Shown piece after piece: positions 50,401-64,000 of a stretch of DNA of 64,000 bases. Below the pieces are notes generated by a model that saw nothing but the letters and a program-made list of their open reading frames with translations, searched no databases and was not told the origin of the DNA. The translations under genes were made by a program, and so were the position numbers. Positions within the stretch are counted from its first letter, which is position 1. The number at the start of each line of letters is the position of its first letter. Origin of the DNA: Bombyx mori (lineage: Eukaryota; Arthropoda; Insecta; Lepidoptera; Bombycidae); contig NC_085117.1 in assembly GCF_030269925.1 (NCBI RefSeq), positions 868,001 to 932,000 on the forward strand, in the 5' to 3' direction.

Positions 50401-53400
50401 GGTACGTAGGCAGCGGCTTGGATCTAGCCCTGGCATTGCTGAAGTCCACGGGCGACGGTAACCGCTCACGATCGGGCGGGCCGTATGCTCGTCTGCTCAC
50501 AAGGGCATTAATAAAAAAACATAGCAACGCTAGAGATACGGTCCTAAAGTTAAACTGGGCGTTAGGAGACCGCTTCCGAAAACGAAGACAGACGGTAGTA
50601 AATAAAGTACATTCATACGCGCGCGGGCGGTCGTTGACCCGAGCATCAGCTGTTTTTGATTTTGCGTTACATTGCTGGTTTTTTTTTGTCAGTAAAGTAA
50701 TTTATTTTTTATGAAAATATTGTTTCATTTAGCTGTACTAAACATGATGGACGGTGGTAACTACCCGTGCGGACTCAATAGGTCCTACCACCAGTAATAT
50801 TACTGCGCCATTAGTACTGTCGTCTGTCTTGTCTTTTTTTTTTATCGCTTTGATGTGTGGACGAGCTCACAGCCCACCTGGTGTTAAGCGGTTACCGGAC
50901 ATCTACAACGTAAATGCGCCAACCACCTTGAGATCTAAGTTCTAAGGTCTCAGTATAGTTACAACGGCTGCCCCGCCCTTCAAAACGGAACGCATTACTG
51001 CTTCACGGCAGGAATGGGCAGGGCGGTAGTAACTACCCGCGCGGACTCCAGTCTGTCATTAGTTTGTCTTGCCGGAAGCGGTCTCCTAACACCCAGTACA
51101 GGCTACGGTTGGTTATTGGTTCGCGACTGATCACTGCGGTCCCCGGACAGATCCACACCGGCCTGAAGCCGTACAAGTGCGAGATGTGCGGCAAGGGCTT
51201 CAAGCACACGAGCGAGAAGCGCGCCCACATCACGTACGTGCACCTCAAGAAGCCCTGGCCGAAGCGCAGCCGGAGCAAGCGGCGGACGGACAACAGGACC
51301 GTATGTATATATAGTATATTATTAATATTTATGATTGAATAATCACTGGTGGCCCGAAGGCCTTTCCAGTTTCACCAGGACACGAGGGTTAAGATTTGCT
51401 AACAGCTTCCAGCAGCTGTCCAGTCCGATCTTCTAGTAAAACTATGAAGCCCGTTTTCCTAGTAAAAGTATGAAGTCCGATCATCTAGTAAAACTACGAA
51501 GCCCCTTTTCCTAGTAAAAGTATGAAGTCCGATCTTCTAGTAAAACTATGAAGCCCGTTTTCCTAGTAAAAGTATGAAGTCCGATCATCTAGTAAAACTA
51601 TGAATCCCGTTTTCCTAGTAAAAGTATGAAGTCCGATCTTCTAGTAAAACTATAAAGCCCGTTTTCTTAGTAAAAGTATGAAGTCCGATCTTCTAGTAAA
51701 ACTATGAAGCCCGTTTTCCTAGTAAAAGTATGAAGTCCGATCTTCTAGTAAAACTGTGAAGCCCGTTTTCCTAGTAAAAGTATGAAGTCCGATCATCTAG
51801 TAAAACTACGAAGCCCCTTTTCCTAGTAAAAGTATGAAGTCCGATCTTCTAGTAAAACTATGAAGCCCGTTTTCCTAGTAAAAGTATGAAGTCCGATCAT
51901 CTAGTAAAACTATGAAGCCCGTTTTCCTAGTAAAAGTATGAAGTCCGATCTTCTAGTAAAACTGTGAAGCCCGTTTTCCTAGTAAAAGTATGAAGTCCGA
52001 TCATCTAGTAAAACTACGAAGCCCCTTTTCCTAGTAAAAGTATGAAGTCCGATCTTCTAGTAAAACTATGAAGCCCGTTTTCCTAGTAAAAGTATGAAGT
52101 CCGATCATCTAGTAAAACTATGAAGCCCGTTTTCCTAGTAAAAGTATGAAGTCCGATCTTCTAGTAAAACTGTGAAGCCCGTTTTCCTAGTAAAAGTATG
52201 AAGTCCGATCATCTAGTAAAACTATGAAGCCCGTTTTCCTAGTAAAAGTATGAAGTCCGATCTTCTAGTAAAACTATAAAGCCCGTTTTCTTAGTAAAAG
52301 TATGAAGTCCGATCTTCTAGTAAAACTATGAAGCCCGTTTTCCTAGTAAAAGTATGAAGTCCGATCTTCTAGTAAAACTATGAAGCCCGTTTTCCTAGTA
52401 AAAGTATGAAGTCCGATCTTCTAGTAAAACTATGAAGCCCGTTTTCCTAGTAAAAGTATGAAGTCCGATCTTCTAGTAAAACTATAAAGCCCGTTTTCTT
52501 AGTAAAAGTATGAAGTCCGATCTTCTAGTAAAACTATGAAGCCCGTTTTCCTAGTAAAAGTATGAAGTCCGATCATCTAGTAAAACTATGAAGCCCGTTT
52601 TCCTAGTAAAAGTATGAAGTCCGATCTTCTAGTAAAACTATAAAGCCCGTTTTCTTAGTAAAAGTATGAAGTCCGATCTTCTAGTAAAACTATGAAGCCC
52701 GTTTTCCTAGTAAAAGTATGAAGTCCGATCTTCTAGTAAAACTATGAAGCCCGTTTTCCTAGTAAAAGTATGAAGTCCGATCTTCTAGTAAAACTATGAA
52801 GCCCGTTTTCCTAGTAAAAGTATGAAGTCCGATCTTCTAGTAAAACTATGAAGCCCGTTTTCCTAGTAAAAGTATGAAGTCCGATCTTCTAGTAAAACTA
52901 TGAAGCCCGTTTTCCTAGTAAAAGTATGAAGTCCGATCTTCTAGTAAAACTATAAAGCCCGTTTTCTTAGTAAAAGTATGAAGTCCGATCTTCTAGTAAA
53001 ACTATGAAGCCCGTTTTCCTAGTAAAAGTATGAAGTCCGATCTTCTAGTAAAACTATGAAGCCCGTTTTCCTAGTAAAAGTATGAAGTCCGATCTTCTAG
53101 TAAAACTATGAAGCCCGTTTTCCTAGTAAAAGTATGAAGTCCGATCTTCTAATAAAACTGAAGTGTTCGATCCTCTCGTAAATCTGTGAAGTGTCCGATC
53201 TTCTAGTAAAACTATAAAGTCCGATCTCTTAGTCAAACTATGAAGTCCGATCTTCTAGTGATACTATGAATTTCATTCTTCTAGTAATAGTATGAAGTCC
53301 GATCTTCTAGTAATAGTATGAAGTCCGATCTCCCAGTAAAATTATGGAGTCTGGTATTAAATTTTATAAAAAATCCTTAATTTTTTGGTGTGTTTTTGTG

Positions 53401-53534
53401 AACAGGCCACACTGCAAGCTACGGACCCCCCGGAACTGGACATGGGGCAGCCGATATGGCCGAATTGCGAACAAAAACTAAATGAAATGAATCTAATCGA
53501 AGACAAACCTATGTATTATAATATTAAAATATAA
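35474..53534 (+). CDS. THAP-ZAD-C2H2 zinc-finger protein, paralogue 2 (15 coding exons, 748 aa)
   Basis: Exons: 35474-35547, 36340-36511, 36931-36972, 38001-38093, 39338-39472, 40626-40943, 41431-41667, 41842-42047, 43870-44008, 45010-45109, 47555-47673, 48965-49096, 49783-49983, 51151-51300, 53406-53534; all GT-AG and phase-compatible (2247 nt with stop). THAP: MRCCVTGC, CSKHF and GAVPFLE. ZAD: ACRICL and LCPECSVRL. Exon 6 is a long acidic linker ending in Lys repeats. About 11 C2H2 fingers follow, from FKCDECFKGF in exon 7 to YKCEMCGKGF in exon 14; exon 11 inserts an Arg/Pro/Ala-rich linker between fingers. The exon 15 tail (PELDMGQPIWPNCEQKL) has no counterpart in paralogue 1. Exons 1, 2, 4, 5, 9, 12 and 13 match paralogue 1 in length exactly. 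Finger exons are strikingly GC-rich against AT-rich introns. The exon 11 donor (GTGCTC) is weak. Probable nuclear regulator; no target can be inferred. Confidence 0.87.
36015..36130 (-). mobile_element. LINE-B tail
   Basis: TTTATTTCCCATGTAGGCAGACG to AAGCCACTGCCTACC in intron 1 of paralogue 2. Confidence 0.78.
36605..36715 (-). mobile_element. SINE-A 3' fragment
   Basis: TTATTGCTTTGATGGGTGGAC to GCCACCCACCTTG. Confidence 0.78.
37146..37436 (-). mobile_element. SINE-A copy with extended body
   Basis: Minus-sense through AATTATAATTTTGCGGG to GTTATTCCTTCACC; cut off there by a LINE fragment. Confidence 0.85.
37437..37640 (-). mobile_element. Non-LTR retrotransposon ORF2 C-terminus
   Basis: Minus strand reads TRWINHLLR, then QTAQDRSLWRGLGEAYV, a typical LINE ORF2 end. 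Confidence 0.65.
37638..37700. repeat. Fragment related to the 45.4-kb TA element
   Basis: TACCATAAAATGGAGAATCGGG resembles the terminal repeat of the element at 45431-46607; no right end found. Confidence 0.4.
37907..37972 (+). mobile_element. LINE-B tail fragment
   Basis: GCAGCGGCTTGGCTCTGCCC to AACCACTCACCACAG, about 30 bp before exon 4 (ZAD) of paralogue 2. Confidence 0.7.
38118..38225 (-). mobile_element. Possible RTE-type LINE fragment
   Basis: CTATGTAGGGTCAGCGCAGCG followed by TTCCTCTGTG-like pyrimidine-rich antisense coding sequence, resembling the ORF end at 40149-40565. Confidence 0.4.
38243..38470 (-). mobile_element. LINE-B 3' fragment
   Basis: Tail plus the ORF C-terminal stretch (GGAAACACCGTGGAGGGGAG). 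Confidence 0.78.
38785..38948 (-). mobile_element. SINE-A 3' half
   Basis: T-rich lead then GTGGACGAGCTCACAGTCC to AAGGTCTCAAGTATAGT. Confidence 0.8.
39056..39215 (+). mobile_element. SINE-A fragment
   Basis: Plus-sense body (TTTCTGCCGCGAAGCAGTAAT) with an internal deletion. Confidence 0.7.
39487..39620 (+). mobile_element. LINE-C tail
   Basis: Begins about 15 bp after exon 5 of paralogue 2 (GCATTGCTCTTGCTAGGGTC) and ends GCATAGGTAGGAAAAATAATAAT. Confidence 0.78.
39930..40095 (-). mobile_element. SINE-A fragment
   Basis: Diverged minus-sense body (GAAGCCGAAACGCATTACTGC). Confidence 0.72.
40149..40565 (-). mobile_element. RTE-type LINE ORF2 C-terminus and GAT-repeat tail
   Basis: The minus strand reads from YKTLIRPAVLYGSACWM through GYRGRGRSKKKWMDCVKDDM to a stop after RPQVTGRRTG and a GAT trinucleotide tail. 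Order and tail are those of RTE-clade elements. It is 5'-truncated. Plus-strand frames here are shadows. Confidence 0.72.
40953..41034 (-). mobile_element. SINE-A fragment
   Basis: CCACCAGCCACCTTGAGATAT to CGGCTGCCTCACCC, just after exon 6 of paralogue 2, head-to-head with the next copy. Confidence 0.65.
41035..41291 (+). mobile_element. SINE-A copy
   Basis: Plus-sense, AATTATAATTTGCATAATTAC to CAACAAAGCAATAAAAC. Confidence 0.82.
41292..41350 (-). mobile_element. RTE-type LINE fragment
   Basis: Minus strand MTADRREWKRKISCADP, the terminal motif also seen in plus sense at 54959-55130. Confidence 0.6.
41698..41816 (-). mobile_element. SINE-A fragment
   Basis: Fills most of the short intron between exons 7 and 8 of paralogue 2. 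Confidence 0.75.
42500..42770 (-). mobile_element. SINE-A copy with extended body
   Basis: TTTATTGCTTAGATGGGTGGACG to GCGGGTTTGATTTTTATTACACG. Confidence 0.85.
42771..42975. mobile_element. MITE-H, degraded and interrupted copy
   Basis: One arm (CTAGTGCGAGCCTTTTAACG...GTAAAAGTTAACTCGAA) plus the GGAGTTGGAACGTTTGCC centre, rearranged and next to a SINE-A. Confidence 0.6.
43092..43238 (+). mobile_element. SINE-A 3' half
   Basis: GTTGTAACTATACTGAGACC to CCATTTAAGAAAAAG. Confidence 0.82.
44094..44320 (+). mobile_element. SINE-A copy
   Basis: TCTTGTGAGTCCGCGCGGG to CTAGGCAATAAAAAAG in intron 9 of paralogue 2. Confidence 0.82.
44370..44545. repeat. Repeat shared with 50554-50700
   Basis: About 150 nearly identical bases (GAAGACAGACGGTAGTAAAT through TTACATTGCTGG then T9) occur in two introns of paralogue 2; an unnamed interspersed family. 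Confidence 0.7.
44640..44935 (-). mobile_element. SINE-A copy with triplicated end motif
   Basis: Minus-sense copy whose upstream end carries three tandem copies of a GAGGTCCTACCACCAGTGA motif. Confidence 0.82.
45431..46607. mobile_element. Non-autonomous TA-target transposon, 1177 bp
   Basis: Left end CCGGTAAAATGGGGCGATTAG and right end CTAATCGCCCCATTTTACGG are inverted repeats (about 24 bp, one extra G on the left). TA dinucleotides flank both ends (45429-45430 and 46608-46609), as in the Tc1/mariner superfamily. No transposase frame inside. It lies in intron 10 of paralogue 2. Confidence 0.72.
46690..46836 (+). mobile_element. LINE-B 3' fragment with ORF end
   Basis: Plus-sense; reads [18 protein letters not shown], then the GGCAGCGGCTGCCCCTG tail. 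Confidence 0.75.
46988..47435. mobile_element. MITE-H split by a nested SINE-A
   Basis: The left arm (TTAGTGCGAGTTTTTTAACG) and GGCGCTGTTC centre precede 47096. After the SINE the element resumes at TGGTTCCGACTGCATAC and closes with the inverted arm. Confidence 0.78.
47096..47350 (-). mobile_element. SINE-A nested in MITE-H
   Basis: TTATTTTTATTGCTTAGATGGG to GAGGTCCTACCACCAG. Confidence 0.82.
47735..48833 (+). repeat. Minisatellite, 19-bp unit with a 95-bp higher-order repeat
   Basis: The unit is CATATTACAACAGTCACGC. The first half (to about 48215) is a fairly homogeneous 19-bp array with variants (CTAATTACAAC). From about 48222 the array switches to five-unit blocks repeating every 95 bp, with successive starts at 48317, 48412, 48507, 48602 and 48697. 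It occupies the intron between exons 11 and 12 of paralogue 2. Confidence 0.92.
49108..49310. mobile_element. Rearranged LINE-B fragments
   Basis: A minus piece (CTCGCCTGATGGTGAGTGG, 49112-49155), a plus tail (49170-49265, ending AGGACAATAAAAAAAA) and a minus piece (CTACCGTTAAGTGCTC) lie in a row after exon 12 of paralogue 2. Confidence 0.65.
49311..49372 (-). mobile_element. LINE 3' end with GAT-repeat tail
   Basis: CATCATCATCTCAGCCTGTCC then TAAGCCTCTCCAGCAG, the inverse of the end at 13930-14048. Confidence 0.5.
49388..49606 (-). mobile_element. SINE-A copy
   Basis: Minus-sense body in intron 12 of paralogue 2. Confidence 0.82.
49988..50175 (+). repeat. CT-rich microsatellite
   Basis: TC/TCTA-type repeats immediately after exon 13 of paralogue 2. 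Confidence 0.85.
50404..50520 (+). mobile_element. LINE-B tail
   Basis: GTAGGCAGCGGCTTGGATC to CAAGGGCATTAATAAAAAAAC. Confidence 0.78.
50554..51097. mobile_element. Element with 25-bp inverted ends, containing a SINE-A
   Basis: ACTGGGCGTTAGGAGACCGC on the left is the complement, with one mismatch, of the right end (GCGGTCTCCTAACACCCAGT). The first 150 bp are repeated at 44370-44545. No target duplication is evident, so the ends may belong to a larger structure. The right end is about 50 bp before exon 14 of paralogue 2. Confidence 0.55.
50836..51050 (-). mobile_element. SINE-A copy
   Basis: TTTTATCGCTTTGATGTGTGG to GTAACTACCCGCGCGG, nested in the element 50554-51097. Confidence 0.82.
51345..51418 (-). 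mobile_element. LINE-E 3' end
   Basis: CACTGGTGGCCCGAAGGCC to GGATTTGCTAACAGC-like sequence, leading directly into the 26/52-bp minisatellite. Confidence 0.6.
51420..53345 (+). repeat. Minisatellite, 52-bp dimer of two 26-bp monomers
   Basis: Monomer A (AAGTCCGATCTTCTAGTAAA + ACTATG) and monomer B (AAGCCCGTTTTCCTAGTAAA + AGTATG) alternate for about 33 dimers, then decay into single A-like monomers from about 53145. Variants (CATCTAG, ACTACGAAGCCCC, ACTATAAAG...TTAG) recur in blocks, showing multi-dimer duplication. It fills most of the last intron of paralogue 2. Confidence 0.94.
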
Positions 53535-53789
53535 ATTAATGATAATCAATTGTGTTATTATTTTATTTTATAGCAGTGGCTTCTCCCATAAAGTCAAGGG
53601 CTTACTGTGGGTATAAGATTTTCTTTTAGGGACGAAGGTAGCTGATGTTACGACACCATTTATTTGTTTTTTTTTCGGGACCGGGGGTCAACCTCCTGCT
53701 TGGTCCCTGCACCTAGGGGGCACGCGGGGTATGTGGGACTTGACGATGCTGATGCTGGGAGCAGACCGTGGGCCCAAAGAGTTTTAGAG
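53535..53789 (+). other. Paralogue 2 3' flank
   Basis: AT-rich after the stop, then a GC-richer segment; no clear polyadenylation signal. Confidence 0.4.
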
Positions 53790-53986
53790 TTTTTTGTGAG
53801 TCCGCACAGGTGGGTACCACCACCCCGCCTATTCCTGCCGTGAAGCAGTAATGCGTTTCGGTTTGAAGGGTGGGGCAGCCGTTGTAACTATACTTCAGCA
53901 CTTAGAGCTTATATCTCAAGGTGGGTGGCGCTTTTACGTTGTAGATGTCTATAGGCTCCAGTAACCACTTAACACCAGGTGGGCTC
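53790..53986 (+). mobile_element. SINE-A copy
   Basis: TGTGAGTCCGCACAGGTGGG to CCACTTAACACCAGGTGGGC. Confidence 0.82.
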
Positions 53987-54806
53987 ATTATAGCCATATT
54001 TACCAGCTTTAGTTTAAATTTTCAGGGAAAGATTCGATCATTAAATAAAACAAAATTCAATAAGAACTTTAATCATTTTATTAAAAATAAGAAAATGCAA
54101 ACATGTTGTGTTATACTAAGGCACCTACAGTTCATTTTTAATATAAAAAAAAGTTTTTTTAACTTAAAATTAACGCACGCTATGACACATTGTACTTGTC
54201 ATAACTATAGGGAATATTTTGTTTTTGAAACATTCCTTAAGTATGTTGGGATGAAAAGCTGTTTGATTCAAGCGACATTTTTGCAACTTCACAGGAGGGC
54301 TATTTAAAGTTTGAAATGTGGAAAAAATATCAGTAAAAAAACACGTGTGGCACTCGGCGACTGCCGCGATAAAGCTATTGCATGGCATTTTTTATCAACT
54401 TATGCAATTATAATTAGACAATAATAATTTAATATTAAAACAATATTAAAATAAGAACACGCTATATTTATAAACATTAACAAAAGCAAAACATTAACTG
54501 TCCCCTTCACACTCATAAGCTAGACCGCGCGAGAGAGAGATGGGCAGACTTTCATGATGCGCATGCAGTGCGCACAACGTGTGAATGTGTTGAACGCGAG
54601 CTACATGGTAGGCGGAGTGGGGGTGTTAGGTTTTATTTTCGTTACGGAATTTCTTGATTCGATTGCCGCGCTCAAAGCCCATGATAAAAACTATGCAATA
54701 GCTTAAAAACAAAGACTTCTTCAGCTTTTCGAACTATAGTACAAAATATGTATCTGCTTGTTGACTGATATTTTAATGTTAATTGTATTTTGGTGCGTAG
54801 TAGAGT

Positions 54807-54840
<34 letters not shown>

Positions 54841-54894
54841 GAACGGGGTAAGCTTAACTGAAGTTCAATTAAATGGTAGTGCAAGGTAGAGGGG

Positions 54895-54958
<64 letters not shown>
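54895..54958 (+). repeat. Pure A64 tract flanked by a 10-bp duplication
   Basis: GGTAGAGGGG stands on both sides (54885-54894 and 54959-54968). The tract has no associated element body. Confidence 0.88.
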
Positions 54959-54960
<2 letters not shown>

Positions 54961-55130
54961 TAGAGGGGGATGAGGTCGACCGAAGAAGACATCGTTGGAG
55001 TGTGTGAATGACGATATCAGAGAGAGAGGAGTGAGTGTTGAGATGACGGCTGATAGAAGAGAATGGAAGAGAAAAATTCGCTGTATCGACCCCACCTAGT
55101 AGGATAAGGTGGAGATAAAGAAGAATTAAA
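54959..55130 (+). mobile_element. RTE-type LINE ORF2 C-terminus
   Basis: Plus strand reads RPKKTSLECVNDDIRERGVS, then VEMTADRREWKRKIRCIDPT and a stop, the characteristic RTE ending. Confidence 0.7.
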
Positions 55131-55271
55131 AACTACGAACTGTTGATGCTGATACCAAATAAAACGAACCTTTAATTACATAGATAAATATCGCTTGAAC
55201 CAAATAGCATTTCAGTCCTGTGTAGGTATGTATTTTAGCGTTCTGCGTTGTTTAACCTAAGTCTGTGTCGT

Positions 55272-62104
<6,833 letters not shown>

Positions 62105-62500
62105 CTGAAAAAGAAATTAAATCCGTCATTACTCTTGAATCGTCCATCCATATGTAGATGGCATATTACCTCCCCTATATTTTATTTTTAATGAGGGATT
62201 TTGCAAATTTTCAGAAGCCACAAATTGATAAAATTTAATCTATTTGTCTATAACAAATAAAGTATTTTTTTTTTAGTGTTTAGTTATACAATAATTGAAT
62301 GCCTTAACTTTAACAACATATAAGTTTAGGGGCATCCGCTACAAGATGTCGCTAGTTTCCATACAAAGAAACATTTCGTCTTAAAGTACCGCAGTTTCAG
62401 GACCCTGGAATCGTGCTCAAAACGCATTTAATATTTTCCGCATATTTAATGAGCTCCTATATTTTTATAGCGCTGTAAAATGTACTTTTTCGTCCTACTC

Positions 62501-62834
62501 ATTTTATTTTTATTTTTTATTGCATGGACGAGCTCACAGCCCACCTGGTGTTAAGTGGTTACTGGAGCCCATAGACATATACAACGTAAATGCGCCACCC
62601 ACCTCGATATATAAGTTCTAAGGTCTCAGTATAGTTACAACGGCTACCCCACCCTTGGAACCGAAACGCATTACTGCTTCACGGCGGAAAATAGGCGGGG
62701 TGGTGGTACCTACCCGTGCGGACTCCCAAGAGGTCTCCAGTGATTACGCAAATAAATTTTCCGGGTTTGGTTGCCACTACACGATGTTATTCCTTCACGG
62801 TGGAAATCAATCGTGAACATTTGTTGAGTACGTA
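62501..62834 (-). mobile_element. SINE-A cut by the mariner insertion
   Basis: TTTTTATTGCATGGACGAGC to TTGTTGAGTACGTA. Sequence that in other copies continues ATTTCATTAGAAAAATTGG is replaced here by the mariner end. Confidence 0.82.
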
Positions 62835-64000
62835 CCTAGTCAGGTCATAAGTATTGTCACACAGTAAAAACTTTTCTTTTAGAATGCTGGCCACAAAAAA
62901 GTTTATTGAATTCGAATTTCGAATTGTTCATGAAAATAAAAATGTATACTTTTAGAATTTTACTCATTTTTAAATATGGAGTGGACGCTTAAAGAAGACC
63001 GTGTTGCAGTTATTGCGTTGCATCGTTGCGGTTACGCGCCAATTCAAATTTTTAACACACTGAAAAATTTTAATATAACCAAAAGATTCGTTTATCGTAC
63101 CATTAAACGATACAATGAAGACTCTAGTGTAGATGACAGGTCAAGAAGTGGTCGCCCTCGGTCTGTTAGGACTCCAGCAGTGATAAAAGCTGTGAAGGCG
63201 CGAATTCGAAAAAATCCCAAACGTAAGCAGAAACTGTTGGCCCTTCAGATGGGGTTAAGCAGAACCACGGTGAAAAGGGTGTTAAATGAAGACTTAGGGC
63301 TTCGGGCATATCGAAGAAAAACAGGATATCGTTTGAATGCTCGTCTAATGGACCTGAGACTGAAGAGTTGCCGCGCTTTGTTGAAGCGGTACGCGGGAAA
63401 AAAATATCGGGAAATTCTTTTTTCGGATGAAAAATTTTTTACCGTAGAAGAGAGCTACAACAAACAAAATGATAAGGTGTACGCACACAGTAGTGAAGAA
63501 GCGAGCAACCGTTTTCCGCGTGTCCAACGAGGTCATTTTCCATCTTCGCTCATGGTATGGTTGGGAGTTTCTTATTGGGGCTTAACAGAGGTACATTTTT
63601 GTGAGAAAGGTGTAAAAACGAATGCAGTTGTGTATCAAAATACAGTCCTGACGAACCTTGTGGAACCTGTTTCTCATACCATGTTCAATAACAGGCACTG
63701 GGTATTCCAAGAAGATTCGGCGCCACCTCATAGAGCGAAGAGAACACAAGACTGGCTGGCGGCGCGTGAAATCGACTTCATCCGGCACGAAGACTGGCCC
63801 TCCTCCAGTCCAGATTTGAATCCGTTAGATTACAAGATATGGCAACACTTGGAGGAAAAGGCGTGTTCAAAGCCTCATCCCAATTTGGAGTCACTCAAGA
63901 CATCCTTGATTAAGGCAGCCGCCGATATTGACATGACATTGAAGGCCTGTATTCAAAATCACGGAGGTCATTTTGAATAAACTTTAGTGTCATAAGAATC
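62835..64000 (+). mobile_element. maT/mariner (DD37D) transposon, right end outside window
   Basis: The left end CCTAGTCAGGTCATAAGTAT follows a TA (62833-62834) at a point where it interrupts a SINE-A, fixing the boundary. The transposase is at 62976-63980. The right inverted repeat is not reached, so the end is given as the window edge. Confidence 0.8.
62976..63980 (+). CDS. Mariner-superfamily transposase, DD37D (maT-type), 334 aa
   Basis: Single open frame of full family length. The N-terminal half has two helix-turn-helix segments (about aa 10-45 and 85-110) linked by a GRPR-type motif (SGRPRSVRT, aa 58-66). The catalytic triad is D151 (FSDEKFF), D247 (QEDSAPPHR) and D285 (SPDLNPLDYKIW); 37 residues separate the last two aspartates, the spacing of the maT group. 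No stop or frameshift, so it may be active. It lies in the first visible intron of the beta-tubulin gene, in opposite orientation. Role: cut-and-paste transposition at TA sites. Confidence 0.93.
   Translation: MEWTLKEDRVAVIALHRCGYAPIQIFNTLKNFNITKRFVYRTIKRYNEDSSVDDRSRSGRPRSVRTPAVIKAVKARIRKNPKRKQKLLALQMGLSRTTVKRVLNEDLGLRAYRRKTGYRLNARLMDLRLKSCRALLKRYAGKKYREILFSDEKFFTVEESYNKQNDKVYAHSSEEASNRFPRVQRGHFPSSLMVWLGVSYWGLTEVHFCEKGVKTNAVVYQNTVLTNLVEPVSHTMFNNRHWVFQEDSAPPHRAKRTQDWLAAREIDFIRHEDWPSSSPDLNPLDYKIWQHLEEKACSKPHPNLESLKTSLIKAAADIDMTLKACIQNHGGHFE

Larger units (their letters stand above)
54250..55225. mobile_element. MITE-D, long copy interrupted by LINE sequence and an A64 tract
   Basis: Left end GGATGAAAAGCTGTTTGATTCAAGCGACAT and right end ATATCGCTTGAACCAAATAGC...CCTGTG are inverted. 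The interior contains CGTTACGGAATTTCTTGATTC, a TC microsatellite (54813-54840) and an RTE-type LINE fragment. Confidence 0.6.

Noticed and set aside
51420..53345. CRISPR-like array
   Set aside because: Alternating 26-bp monomers with no spacers; a minisatellite.
54810..55095. Phe-rich minus-strand proteins
   Set aside because: Produced by translating the complement of the A64 tract.

Overview
The window is nuclear DNA of a lepidopteran insect, most probably a silkworm such as Bombyx mori. The basis is spliced genes with GT-AG introns, an AT-rich background, about 35 copies of a tRNA-headed SINE that matches my memory of silkworm Bm1, two further abundant truncated LINE tails, and BEL/Pao, P-like, Harbinger-like and maT/mariner elements. 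The species call is inference; no search was run.

Layout. 1-8.8 kb: a BEL/Pao retrotransposon on the minus strand, running off the left edge. Its gag is split by a 4,141-bp P-superfamily DNA transposon (3636-7776) on the plus strand, with matching terminal inverted repeats, an exact 8-bp target duplication and an open three-exon THAP transposase (928 aa). 9.1-9.9 kb: LINE tails. 9.98-11.4 kb: a minus-strand array of 16 C2H2 fingers broken by a stop codon and probably by a frameshift. 11.8-12.65 kb: a Harbinger-like non-autonomous element. 12.65-14.4 kb: LINE fragments in AT-rich DNA.

14.47-31.43 kb and 35.47-53.53 kb: two tandem plus-strand paralogous genes, reconstructed here exon by exon from splice sites and reading phase. 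Each joins an N-terminal THAP zinc finger, a ZAD (zinc-finger-associated) domain, an acidic/basic linker and about 11 C2H2 fingers (750 and 748 aa; 16 and 15 coding exons). Most corresponding exons have identical lengths and phases. One intron is present only in copy 1 and one only in copy 2. Almost every intron is packed with SINEs, LINE tails and MITEs, and copy 2 introns also hold two large minisatellites.

55.27-62.10 kb (continuing right): a divergent beta-tubulin gene on the minus strand, convergent with the second THAP-ZAD gene, cut into at least 12 coding exons; the exon for the first ~19 residues is outside the window. Its first intron holds an apparently intact DD37D (maT-type) mariner transposase at 62976-63980.

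The two THAP-ZAD-C2H2 proteins are expected to be nuclear DNA-binding regulators (THAP and fingers bind DNA, ZAD usually dimerises); targets cannot be read from sequence. The tubulin is unrelated to them functionally. Everything else is transposable-element material.

Repeat names used below: SINE-A (Bm1-like; plus-sense copies end in GTGAGCTCGTCC then CAATAAAA), LINE-B (sense end GGCAGCGGCTTGGCTC to GGGCAATAAAA, preceded by the end of a reverse-transcriptase ORF), LINE-C (sense end CGGATCTTCTCAGTGGG to CATAGGTAGGAAAA), LINE-E (shares the LINE-C core but ends GTGAAACTGGAAAGGCC), MITE-H (AGTGTGCTTAGTGCGAG ends) and MITE-D (GGGTGAAA...GTTTAAGCGACATTT ends). Coordinates of truncated repeats are approximate to about 10 bp.
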